Assembly (NCBI RefSeq): GCF_001811425.1
Contig: NZ_KV804697.1
Coordinates: forward strand, 20,071-84,070
Source: Peptoniphilus_A sp001811425
GTDB taxonomy: Bacteria; Bacillota; Clostridia; Tissierellales; Peptoniphilaceae
DNA: 64,000 nt
Direction of reading: 5' to 3'
Position 1 is the stretch's first letter. Every line of letters starts with the position of its first letter. The notes beneath the pieces are model-generated. The model worked only from the letters and a program-made list of their open reading frames with translations, searched no databases and had not been told where the DNA came from. Below, in pieces: positions 1 to 7,432 of the stretch. The position numbers and the translations under genes are program-made.

Positions 1-1154
1 GAAAAAATTATGAGAAAATATTTTTTAAAGTAAATTGAAAGAAAGACTGTGGCTCCACCTGCAAGACAAGATAAAAATATTTTTAAAAAGTATTTAAAGG
101 CAACTTTTTCAATATTATGGATATCTGCAGAAATTATTTCTATTTCTTTAGAAAAATTATTTTCATTTAAAAGTGCAATTTCTTCTTTAATTTCCTTAAA
201 TCTCTTGTAGTCAAGTTCAGCATCATCGTCAATTTCAAAAATATGACCTTCTTGGGAAAGTAAATCATCAAGCTTGCTTGAATAAAGTCCCGTAGACCTA
301 TTTATTTCAATGGCTCTTTCAAGGTCAGAAAAATCAAAATTTTCATCCTGGCTTTTCTTTTCTTCTTGGCTTTCCTTTAACTTCTTTTTTAATTCTTGGA
401 GTTCAAAAAGCTTTCTGCCCCTCATCTTATCTTCAAGATCCTTTAATTCTTCCTCAGCATCCTTATGGGCTTGGGCAGTTTTTTCATAATTTTCCCTTAG
501 GCTTGCAAAATTTATTTTTTCAGCCGTAATTTTTTCTAGCTCTCCATAGGTCCTCCCAATTTCAGAGGTCTTTCGCCTCTTAGTTCCCAATTCATCTAAA
601 TCTTTATTCATCTTGTCCAAGACCTTTGTCAAATCAAGATTTTCATCTTGAGAGACAGAAAAGTTGTCGATTTTATTTTTTATTTCTCCTGCAGCATCTT
701 CTTCCACTTGAGAAAATCTCTGTGATATAAAAAAACTAGACCTGTAAAGCCTTCTGCTCATATCAAAAAATATGAGACCAGGCTGTGGAATTCTTGAATT
801 TAAATAATTTCTCTCATCCTTGGAAAGATCTTCGCCATTTTCTATATTTAATATAGAAATTTCATCGGCATCAAAGTCTCGACTCACCCTATAGCCTTCG
901 CTCTGGTCACTTAAAAGCACATAGCCCTTATATAAATTGGTAGACCAGGGCCTTGATTTTTCAAAAATATCGTCGCGAACTTTTCTGGCAAGAGAATCTC
1001 TGCTAAAGCCGTAAAAAATTCCGTCAATAAAGTTAACGATAGTGGACTTGCCGCCCTCATTTTCTCCTGAAATTAAATTGAGACCCCTGTCAAGCTCTAT
1101 TATTTTATTTTCAAATTTTCCAAAATTTAAAATTCCCAGTTCCTTAAATATCAT
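1..1154 (-). CDS. YhaN-like AAA/SMC-type ATPase, N-terminal part (runs off window)
   Basis: 384 codons are visible, starting with ATG at 1154 and open to the window edge, so the C-terminus is missing. The first residues hold a Walker A loop (GENEGGKST, about residues 30-38) typical of the SbcC/RecN/YhaN ATPases. A long charged coiled-coil stretch follows, then a hydrophobic segment near the left edge. B. subtilis YhaN likewise carries membrane segments between its coiled coils. The start overlaps the end of the YhaO-like phosphoesterase gene by 11 bp. That pairing mirrors SbcC/SbcD and Rad50/Mre11. A role in DNA end processing or repair is inferred from family and pairing. Confidence 0.8.
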   Translation of the reverse strand, partial: MIFKELGILNFGKFENKIIELDRGLNLISGENEGGKSTIVNFIDGIFYGFSRDSLARKVRDDIFEKSRPWSTNLYKGYVLLSDQSEGYRVSRDFDADEISILNIENGEDLSKDERNYLNSRIPQPGLIFFDMSRRLYRSSFFISQRFSQVEEDAAGEIKNKIDNFSVSQDENLDLTKVLDKMNKDLDELGTKRRKTSEIGRTYGELEKITAEKINFASLRENYEKTAQAHKDAEEELKDLEDKMRGRKLFELQELKKKLKESQEEKKSQDENFDFSDLERAIEINRSTGLYSSKLDDLLSQEGHIFEIDDDAELDYKRFKEIKEEIALLNENNFSKEIEIISADIHNIEKVAFKYFLKIFLSCLAGGATVFLSIYFKKYFLIIF

Positions 1155-2166
1155 AATATTGCTCCAAAATGTACTCCCTGGAAAGGTCTCTGGCATCTCT
1201 TTCTATTTCATCATCAGAAAAAGTGTCAAGGAGATCTAAAATATACTTGTCTTTAATTTCAAGGTCACCTTCAAGGGCTTGTGTCAGTTCATTATTTATC
1301 TCAAAATAAAAGGCTGAAAGATTTTCTCTCAAAAAGCTTTCGATTTCTCTCTTGTGAGGGCCCTTTCCCTTAAGAGTAATCCTATAGAGGTTGTCCTCTT
1401 CTATTTTATCTTGAAGGTTTTTTAAAATTTCAGAAAAAGTCATGTCTTCACTTATTTTTACATCAAGATTTACAAACTCTCTCCTGGAAAAATCTTTGTA
1501 TTCAAGGATTTTTTTCTCATCATCTAAAAAGATTATCCCCCTCTTGCCTTCATCCTTAAAGGAAAGTGGAATCAGTGAGCCAGAGTAGTAGGCATTGTCA
1601 AGGACCTTGCCCCTCTTGTGGATGTGACCAAGGGCAAGATAATTAAATTCTCTCATAAAACTTTCATCAAGGGGCAAATACCTCTCGTCTTTTAGGTCAG
1701 AGTGAAAGAGACCAATATTGATAAAATTTTTATCTAGTTTCACCTGGCTAAAATCTTTCTTGAAATTATAATTGTCATAGGATATTCCATAAATTCTAGT
1801 GTTTAAGTCACTTAATTCATAAAAATCCAAGTCGCTTTTAAATATATATAAATTTTCTGGCAAATCTACCTTTAAAAATAAATTGTCAGATGAAAGATAG
1901 TCGTGATTTCCAAAAACTACAAAGACCTTTGCCTTAATGGTCTCAATAATATCTATAAATCTCTTTAAATCCCTTAGGTTAAAAAATTCTCTCTCAAATA
2001 AGTCTCCAGCAAGTAAAAAAATATCTGCCTGGACCTCATTGGAAAAGTCAGCTAGGTCTTTAAAGGCGCGCCAAGTATCCTCTAAAAGTTTATTTGAAAC
2101 TTCAAGAGGTAGTCTTCCCCTGTAAAATTTTTTTAAATGTAAATCACCTGCGTGAATTATTTTCAT
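1144..2166 (-). CDS. YhaO/SbcD-like metallophosphoesterase (DNA repair exonuclease family)
   Basis: 340 aa. The calcineurin-like metallophosphoesterase motifs appear in order: GDLHL at the N-terminus, AGDLFE, FGNHD and LGHIHKRG. These supply the Asp, His and Asn ligands of a two-metal centre. The C-terminal third is a small alpha/beta domain as in YhaO/Mre11 proteins. It is first in a two-gene operon with the YhaN-like ATPase, and the genes overlap by 11 bp. The two products probably form a nuclease-ATPase complex acting on DNA ends. YhaO is preferred over SbcD because the partner resembles YhaN and the protein is short. Confidence 0.82.
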   Translation of the reverse strand: MKIIHAGDLHLKKFYRGRLPLEVSNKLLEDTWRAFKDLADFSNEVQADIFLLAGDLFEREFFNLRDLKRFIDIIETIKAKVFVVFGNHDYLSSDNLFLKVDLPENLYIFKSDLDFYELSDLNTRIYGISYDNYNFKKDFSQVKLDKNFINIGLFHSDLKDERYLPLDESFMREFNYLALGHIHKRGKVLDNAYYSGSLIPLSFKDEGKRGIIFLDDEKKILEYKDFSRREFVNLDVKISEDMTFSEILKNLQDKIEEDNLYRITLKGKGPHKREIESFLRENLSAFYFEINNELTQALEGDLEIKDKYILDLLDTFSDDEIERDARDLSREYILEQYYDI

Positions 2167-2200
2167 CTTATCACCAAAGTAATTATATCACAGTGAAAAC

Positions 2201-2225
2201 AAAAAAGAGCTCCACCTGGAAGCTC
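2201..2225 (-). terminator. Rho-independent terminator
   Basis: On the minus strand a GAGCT/AGCTC stem is followed by six T. It lies just after the stop of the isochorismatase-fold gene and separates that operon from the yhaO-like gene. Confidence 0.6.
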
Positions 2226-2230
2226 CTCAA

Positions 2231-2782
2231 TTAAATAATTAATTTTTGTAAAGTTTTAAATTCATCTGTGCCAGCAATGCCTGCTAAATCAAATAAAACT
2301 GTCTCTGTATTTGTTATAACAGCACCCATTTCGCCAAGTTGTGCCATGCCATTTTTCGTATTTTTTTCTGACCTTGAGCCTAGAGCATCTTCTACTACAA
2401 AAACTTCAAAGCCAGCTTCTAAAAGTGCCCTCACTGTTTGGAAGACGCAAATATGTGTTTCCATGCCGCAGATAATAATTTGTTTTTTGCCAAGTCTATC
2501 AATTTCATTTTTTATTCCCTCATCGCCATAGGAATTAAAAGTTAGCTTGGCAAATTCTTCCTTATCCTTTAGTGGAGCTTTAACTTCTTCATTAGTGTAG
2601 CCAAGGCCCTTTGGATACTGAACTGTGTAAATTGCTTCTGCCCCAATAATACTTGCTACCTTTGCCAAAATTGTAGAATTTTTTACAATTTCTTCCTTGT
2701 TGTACATGGCCTTTAAAAGTTTGTCTTGAATGTCAATAAAGGCAAAAAGCACATTATCTCTATTTAAGTGAAAATTTTTCAT
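2231..2782 (-). CDS. Isochorismatase-family cysteine hydrolase
   Basis: 183 aa. The Asp/Lys/Cys catalytic set of the isochorismatase fold can be placed at Asp17 (FIDIQDK), Lys79 (EFAKLTF) and Cys112 (GMETHICV). The segment after the Cys (about residues 106-131) is well conserved with bacterial YcaC/isochorismatase-like hydrolases. The metal-site residues typical of nicotinamidases are not evident, so a nicotinamidase is less likely. The substrate is unknown. It is last in an operon with a PfkB-fold protein, a phosphosugar mutase and YbaK, with an 11-base gap to the upstream gene. These neighbours do not suggest a shared pathway. Confidence 0.75.
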   Translation of the reverse strand: MKNFHLNRDNVLFAFIDIQDKLLKAMYNKEEIVKNSTILAKVASIIGAEAIYTVQYPKGLGYTNEEVKAPLKDKEEFAKLTFNSYGDEGIKNEIDRLGKKQIIICGMETHICVFQTVRALLEAGFEVFVVEDALGSRSEKNTKNGMAQLGEMGAVITNTETVLFDLAGIAGTDEFKTLQKLII

Positions 2783-2793
2783 TTATCCTCCTC

Positions 2794-3702
2794 TTAAATT
2801 TCTTCAACTTCAACGCTATTCATAATCTTTTTAATAGCGCTCATTTCAATTACATCTTTTTCAACAAAATTTTCCCATACTCCACAGGCTATTGCAAGCT
2901 TTATTGAAGTGATAAAATCGTAATCTCTGTCAAGAGCCATGGCAAGACCTGCAAGAGAAAGTTCTGTGTCAAATTTTTCTGTCAATTCTTTTCTTCCCAA
3001 TTTTTCCTTATTGACATAGGCCCTATAATTTTTATCCTCTGTGGAAATTATTGTGGCTCTCTTGCTATTGACAAGGACAATTTTAGCTCCAGCTTGAATA
3101 AATTTTTTGTTGTAGTTAATAACTTCGCCAGTGTAATTAATATTTTTTTCCTTTTCAATGTCATCCTTCTCAAAGACCAAAATATAGGGATTAGTCTTTT
3201 CCATTGCTTGAAGATTTTTTGGATTTACGGCAACTTTTATATTGTTTTTAAAACAAATTGTAATAAGTCGATGGTAAATCTCATCATCAAGTCCAAGTAA
3301 ATCAATTTTTGGAATTACTGCAATTTTTTTGTTATAAAGGGCTCTTTCAAAGGAATTTAAAATGTCGTTCCTGTCCTCCATAGTGATTCTAGGATCTTGA
3401 GTCTTATAATCTTTTACAAAATCAGCGCCTCTTATTATAACTTCTTCAACATTTTCATCCTTGAGGGCAGTATAATTTACATCAATGCCAAGTCGGCTTA
3501 GGCTGAGAGCAATTTCTCTACCCCTAGTGCTTCCCTTTAGCATAAAAACTTCTGAATCCACGCCAAGTTTTTTTGCAAAAAGAGACATGTAAAGACCCTT
3601 GCCGCCGGGATAAATTTTTGAGCTTTCAATTATATTTTCTGTCTCATTATTTAATTTAAATTCTCTAACAATTTTTGGGTTAAAATCACAAAATAGTATC
3701 AT
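2794..3702 (-). CDS. PfkB/ribokinase-fold protein (1-phosphofructokinase-like) with altered active site
   Basis: 302 aa, the usual length for FruK/LacC-type sugar-phosphate kinases. The N-terminal substrate-binding glycine motif is kept (PGGKG, about residues 32-36). The usual C-terminal GAGDS motif, which supplies the anion hole and catalytic Asp, is replaced by TEKFDTELSLAG (about residues 241-252). In my alignment the Asp becomes Glu247 and the two glycines are lost. The helix that follows still looks like the family (SIKLAIACG). It lies 4 bases downstream of the phosphosugar mutase gene. It may be a weak kinase or a catalytically dead sugar-phosphate sensor. Confidence 0.72.
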   Translation of the reverse strand: MILFCDFNPKIVREFKLNNETENIIESSKIYPGGKGLYMSLFAKKLGVDSEVFMLKGSTRGREIALSLSRLGIDVNYTALKDENVEEVIIRGADFVKDYKTQDPRITMEDRNDILNSFERALYNKKIAVIPKIDLLGLDDEIYHRLITICFKNNIKVAVNPKNLQAMEKTNPYILVFEKDDIEKEKNINYTGEVINYNKKFIQAGAKIVLVNSKRATIISTEDKNYRAYVNKEKLGRKELTEKFDTELSLAGLAMALDRDYDFITSIKLAIACGVWENFVEKDVIEMSAIKKIMNSVEVEEI

Positions 3703-3706
3703 TAAA

Positions 3707-5371
3707 TCACCTGCTTGCTTGGATTTTTTCCATTATTTCTTCTTTCATTGCCCTTATCTTTCTTTTCGCTTCCTCTTTATCTTCAGAAACTGCATAGGCA
3801 TAAATTTTTAATTTTGGCTCAGTGCCTGATGGTCTTAAGGCAAACCAAGTTTCTTCGCCAAAATAAAATTTTAATAAATCTTGTGGATTTTCCTCGTCCT
3901 CTATATAGTCAACTTTTTTCTTTAGGTCGCCAATTTTTTCAAAGCCTTCAATCTTTCTAAAATCATCCATGATTTTTTTCATGATTTCTTTACCATCTTT
4001 GCCTTCAAAATAAACTGAGTCTAAAAATTCTTCATAATAACCATATTTTTTATAAATTTCTTCCAGATAATCTTTTATTTTTAAATTTCTCTTCTTAAGG
4101 TAGCCTGCCAGCTCTGCCACAATCATTGATGTGCCAATGGCATCCTTGTCTCTTATGTGGTCGCCAATTACATAGCCAATGGACTCTTCGTAGCCAAAGA
4201 TAAAATTCTTCTCGCCAGTTTCATCCCAAATATTTGGAAGCTTGCAAATATTTTTGAAGCCCGTTAAGGTTTCAAAGACTTCTACACCATAGTCTGCAGC
4301 AATTTTTTTAATCAAATCTGCAGTTACAAGAGTCTTAACTATGGCTCCATTTTCTATATTTTTATCCTTAATTCTTTCCAAAATAAAGTTTCCAAGGATA
4401 AAGCCCATTTGATTGCCAGTGATTCTAAAAATTTCTTCGCCCATTTCCATTACAGCCACCCTATCTGAATCAGGGTCTGTTGCAATAATTATGTCGGCAT
4501 TTTCTTTTTTTGCAAGTTCTATTGCCCTGTCAAAGGCCCTTGGGTCTTCTGGGTTTGGATTTGTCACATTGGTGAAGTCTCCGTCAGGATTTTCTTGGTC
4601 AGGAACAACATAAACATTTTTAAAAGCTCGAAGGTCTAAAATTTTTCTCACATACTTATTGCCGCAGCCACTTAGTGGAGTGTAGACAATTCTTATTTCC
4701 TTGTCCACATCATCAGTAAGAGTGTGTTTTAATGTATTTCTGTAAAAAGATTTAGTGACCCTATCTCCAAGGAATTTTATATTCTCATATTCGCCTAATT
4801 TTTTTAAGCTGGCAAAATCAAAATCTAAGATGTCAATTTTTTGTGATTCTGCTTCCACCTCATCAGCAATGTCTGATAAAATTTGTGAGCCCTTTTCCCA
4901 ATAAAGTTTAAAGCCATTGTAATTTTTTGGATTGTGAGAGGCTGTAATCATTATGCCAGAAATAGTTTTTAAATACCTAATTGCATAGGCAAGAAGTGGC
5001 GTTGGAACAATGCCTGGGAAGAGGTAAACCTTAATGCCCTTTTCTGCCAAAATTTTTGCAGTTAAAATTGAAAATTCGTAGGAGTAATGCCTTATGTCAC
5101 GACCTATTACCACTCCTCTTTTCTTTGCATCTTCGCCAATGCTGTCGATTAAATTAGCAAGAGCAAGAGCTGTTCTTCCTACAGTTAAATAATTCATGCG
5201 ATTTGTGCCTGCACCTAGAATGCCACGAAGCCCTGCTGTGCCAAATTCTAAATCCTTATAAAACCTGTCTTCAATTTCTTCATCATTATCTTTAATATCT
5301 AAAAGTTCTCGCTTCAAATTTTCATCTAAATTTTCACTTGCAAGCCATTTTTCATAAATATCTCTGTACAT
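3707..5371 (-). CDS. Phospho-sugar mutase (alpha-phosphoglucomutase type)
   Basis: 554 aa, the normal length for Firmicute PgcA/phosphomannomutase-type enzymes. It interconverts hexose 1- and 6-phosphates. The phosphoserine loop ITASHNPKNYNG, the Mg2+ loop ATDPDSDRVAV, the sugar-binding motif GYEESIGYV and the phosphate-binding loop RPSGTEPKLKIY all occur in the expected order. The product feeds cell-wall and polysaccharide precursor synthesis. It sits 2 bases after the ybaK stop, so the two are co-transcribed with the PfkB-fold gene. Glucose versus mannose preference cannot be read from the sequence. Confidence 0.9.
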   Translation of the reverse strand: MYRDIYEKWLASENLDENLKRELLDIKDNDEEIEDRFYKDLEFGTAGLRGILGAGTNRMNYLTVGRTALALANLIDSIGEDAKKRGVVIGRDIRHYSYEFSILTAKILAEKGIKVYLFPGIVPTPLLAYAIRYLKTISGIMITASHNPKNYNGFKLYWEKGSQILSDIADEVEAESQKIDILDFDFASLKKLGEYENIKFLGDRVTKSFYRNTLKHTLTDDVDKEIRIVYTPLSGCGNKYVRKILDLRAFKNVYVVPDQENPDGDFTNVTNPNPEDPRAFDRAIELAKKENADIIIATDPDSDRVAVMEMGEEIFRITGNQMGFILGNFILERIKDKNIENGAIVKTLVTADLIKKIAADYGVEVFETLTGFKNICKLPNIWDETGEKNFIFGYEESIGYVIGDHIRDKDAIGTSMIVAELAGYLKKRNLKIKDYLEEIYKKYGYYEEFLDSVYFEGKDGKEIMKKIMDDFRKIEGFEKIGDLKKKVDYIEDEENPQDLLKFYFGEETWFALRPSGTEPKLKIYAYAVSEDKEEAKRKIRAMKEEIMEKIQASR

Positions 5372-5373
5372 AC

Positions 5374-5844
5374 TTACTCCTTTTTAATATCAGAAAATTC
5401 TCCATCAATTGCAGAAATTAATTCCTTGGGATTGACTTTAATTTGCATGCCAACCTTTCCTCCGCTAACATAAAAGTAATCTAAGTCCTCTGCTGATAAG
5501 TCTATAAAAGTTTTAAAAGATTTTTTCATGCCAACAGGAGAACAACCTCCGTGAACATAACCAGTCAGTGGAAGAAGTTTTTTTTGTGGAATCATTTCAA
5601 TTTTTTTGGAATCCGATGCCTTCGCTGCCTTTTTTAAATCAAGTTCACTGGAAACGGGAACGACAAAGACATAATGCTCGCCATCCTTTGCTTCTGTGAC
5701 AAGAGTTTTAAAGACCCTATTTTTGTCTTCTCCCAATTTTTCTGCAACATCTACTCCGCCAATTCCGTCCTTAGTTGAGTATTCGATTATTTCAAAATTT
5801 ATATTTTCCCCTTCAAGGATTCTCATTGCATTTGTTTTTTTCAT
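5374..5844 (-). CDS. ybaK: Cys-tRNA(Pro)/Cys-tRNA(Cys) deacylase YbaK
   Basis: 156 aa, matching the YbaK/EbsC single-domain editing protein. The order of motifs is typical: KTNAMRILE at the start, VFKTLVTE with the key lysine near residue 46, and a glycine-rich GYVHGGCSPVGMKK segment near residue 100. It hydrolyses cysteine wrongly attached to tRNA(Pro) as a free-standing editing domain in the cytoplasm. It is first in the four-gene operon with the phosphosugar mutase, and a run-through link to the upstream aromatic operon is blocked by a terminator. Confidence 0.88.
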   Translation of the reverse strand: MKKTNAMRILEGENINFEIIEYSTKDGIGGVDVAEKLGEDKNRVFKTLVTEAKDGEHYVFVVPVSSELDLKKAAKASDSKKIEMIPQKKLLPLTGYVHGGCSPVGMKKSFKTFIDLSAEDLDYFYVSGGKVGMQIKVNPKELISAIDGEFSDIKKE

Positions 5845-5923
5845 AAAATCACCTTTTCATCTACTTTAATTTTACAACAAAAAAGAATTTTCTTCATCTA
5901 TTTAATCTTCTTCTTTAGCAAAT

Positions 5924-5947
5924 TAAAAAAGACTGGTCTCGCCAGTC
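5924..5947 (-). terminator. Terminator of the aromatic operon
   Basis: A GACTGG/CCAGTC stem with a five-base loop is followed on the minus strand by a T run. It starts 3 bases after the pabC stop and ends the nine-gene aromatic operon. Confidence 0.8.
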
Positions 5948-5949
5948 TC

Positions 5950-6663
5950 TTAAAATCCATAAATTTTTAATTTTTCTTGAATGTCCCTTGTCTTGTCTCT
6001 GCCAGTAAATTTTATTTCGTCAATTGCTTTGACATTTCTCACGCCCATCAAGGAATTTGAAATAAAACACTCATCAAAGCCTATTAAATCTTTGGCGCAA
6101 ATTTTTTCTTCATTAATTTCAAAATTTTCAAGGAGGAAATCTCTCATAGTTCCCCTTAAAAGTCCTGAAGAAATTTCTGGAGTAAAGATTTTATGATCTC
6201 TCACGAAAAAAATATTTGCAAAAGAAGTCTCACAAACCTCATCCTTTTCATTTAAAAAAAGGGCTGAGTCATAGCCACTTTCAAGAGCCAACCTGTGCTC
6301 CAAAATATTTTCATAGTAACAGAGGCTCTTGTGATAAATTATTTTTGAAGTGCTATTTCTTCTAAGCTTAGAAATTTTTAAGCTAACCCTTTTATTTTCA
6401 CCTCTGTAATTGTCCTTGCGACTTGTCAAAATAAAATTCTCATCAGAAACTATAAGCTTTAGGGCAAAATTTTTCTCTTTTGAATTTTTTATATAGTCAT
6501 AAATTTTTTCCTCATCAATTTCTCTTTCAATTCCAAAAAATTTTAAAGACTTTTTTAATCGCTCTAAATGTTTTTCTAAAAAGAGAGGGTCGCCATCCAC
6601 TACTTTTATAGTTTCAAAGGCGCCCTTGCCAAAGGAAAATCCATCATCAAATTCTATTTTCAT
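5950..6663 (-). CDS. pabC: Aminodeoxychorismate lyase (class IV aminotransferase fold)
   Basis: 237 aa, a little shorter than typical PabC (about 270). It has the fold-type IV PLP-enzyme pattern: FSFGKGAFETIKV near the N-terminus, LKLIVSD in the middle (candidate PLP lysine), and a VCETSFANIFFV strand with the conserved Glu. PabC removes pyruvate from 4-amino-4-deoxychorismate to give p-aminobenzoate for folate. The gene overlaps aroF by 17 bp and shares its operon with pabAB, which makes pABA synthesis the best call over a branched-chain or D-amino-acid aminotransferase. Confidence 0.8.
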   Translation of the reverse strand: MKIEFDDGFSFGKGAFETIKVVDGDPLFLEKHLERLKKSLKFFGIEREIDEEKIYDYIKNSKEKNFALKLIVSDENFILTSRKDNYRGENKRVSLKISKLRRNSTSKIIYHKSLCYYENILEHRLALESGYDSALFLNEKDEVCETSFANIFFVRDHKIFTPEISSGLLRGTMRDFLLENFEINEEKICAKDLIGFDECFISNSLMGVRNVKAIDEIKFTGRDKTRDIQEKLKIYGF

Positions 6664-7432
6664 TAAATTCTCCTAGGAACTTTGCAATTTTTTCATAAGT
6701 CTCGTAGTCAATAGTTTGCTGTCCATCACTTTTTGCCAGGTCAGGATTTTCATGAACTTCAATCATGACTCCATCAAGACCAAGGGCAAGTGTTGCCCTA
6801 ACCATGGGCTCAATAAAGTCTCGCCTGCCAGTGCCATGACTTGGGTCTATTATAACTGGATAGCCAGTCTTTTCTTTTATATAATAGGCTCCTGCAAAAT
6901 CAAGAGTGTTCCTAAGCTCAGTCTCAAAGGTCCTTATGCCTCTCTCACAAAAAATTATATTTTCATTTCCCTCAGCTTCAATATATTTTGCAGCCATTTC
7001 CCATTCTCTAAGAGTTGCAGAAAAACTTCTCTTTAAAATTATTGGCTTCATAGTTTTTCCAACTTTTTTTAAAAGAGCATAGTTATACATATTGCGAGAG
7101 CCAATTTGAAAGGCATCTACATAGTCCACCATGGCATCAACATGGTCTTCGCTTAAGACTTCTGTAACTATGGGTAGATTTGTCTTATCAGATGCTTCCT
7201 TTAAATATTTTACAGCTTCAAAGCCAATCCCTTGAAAATCAAAGGGACTTGTCCTTGGTTTAAAGGCTCCACCTCTTAGAATATCTATGCCCCTTGCCTT
7301 TAAGGCTTTTGCTTCTTCAATAATATGTTCTCGAGATTCAATGGAGCAGGGCCCAGCAATAATTATTGGCTTGCCTCCTCCCACATTTACATCTCTAATT
7401 TTTACAATTTTCCCTTTACTCATTTCACTCAT
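6647..7432 (-). CDS. aroF: 3-deoxy-7-phosphoheptulonate (DAHP) synthase, type I-beta
   Basis: 261 aa, a bare catalytic barrel without the N-terminal ferredoxin-like or chorismate-mutase regulatory domain found in many relatives. Recognisable motifs are IIAGPCSIES, RGGAFKPRTSPFDFQG, the LKRSF segment and IIDPSHGTGRR, with metal ligands Cys, His, Glu and Asp. It joins PEP and erythrose 4-phosphate, the first step of the shikimate pathway. The ATG shares one base with the pabAB stop. Its position near the end of the operon is unusual for the entry enzyme. With no regulatory domain, feedback control is probably absent or supplied by another protein. Confidence 0.93.
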   Translation of the reverse strand: MSEMSKGKIVKIRDVNVGGGKPIIIAGPCSIESREHIIEEAKALKARGIDILRGGAFKPRTSPFDFQGIGFEAVKYLKEASDKTNLPIVTEVLSEDHVDAMVDYVDAFQIGSRNMYNYALLKKVGKTMKPIILKRSFSATLREWEMAAKYIEAEGNENIIFCERGIRTFETELRNTLDFAGAYYIKEKTGYPVIIDPSHGTGRRDFIEPMVRATLALGLDGVMIEVHENPDLAKSDGQQTIDYETYEKIAKFLGEFNENRI

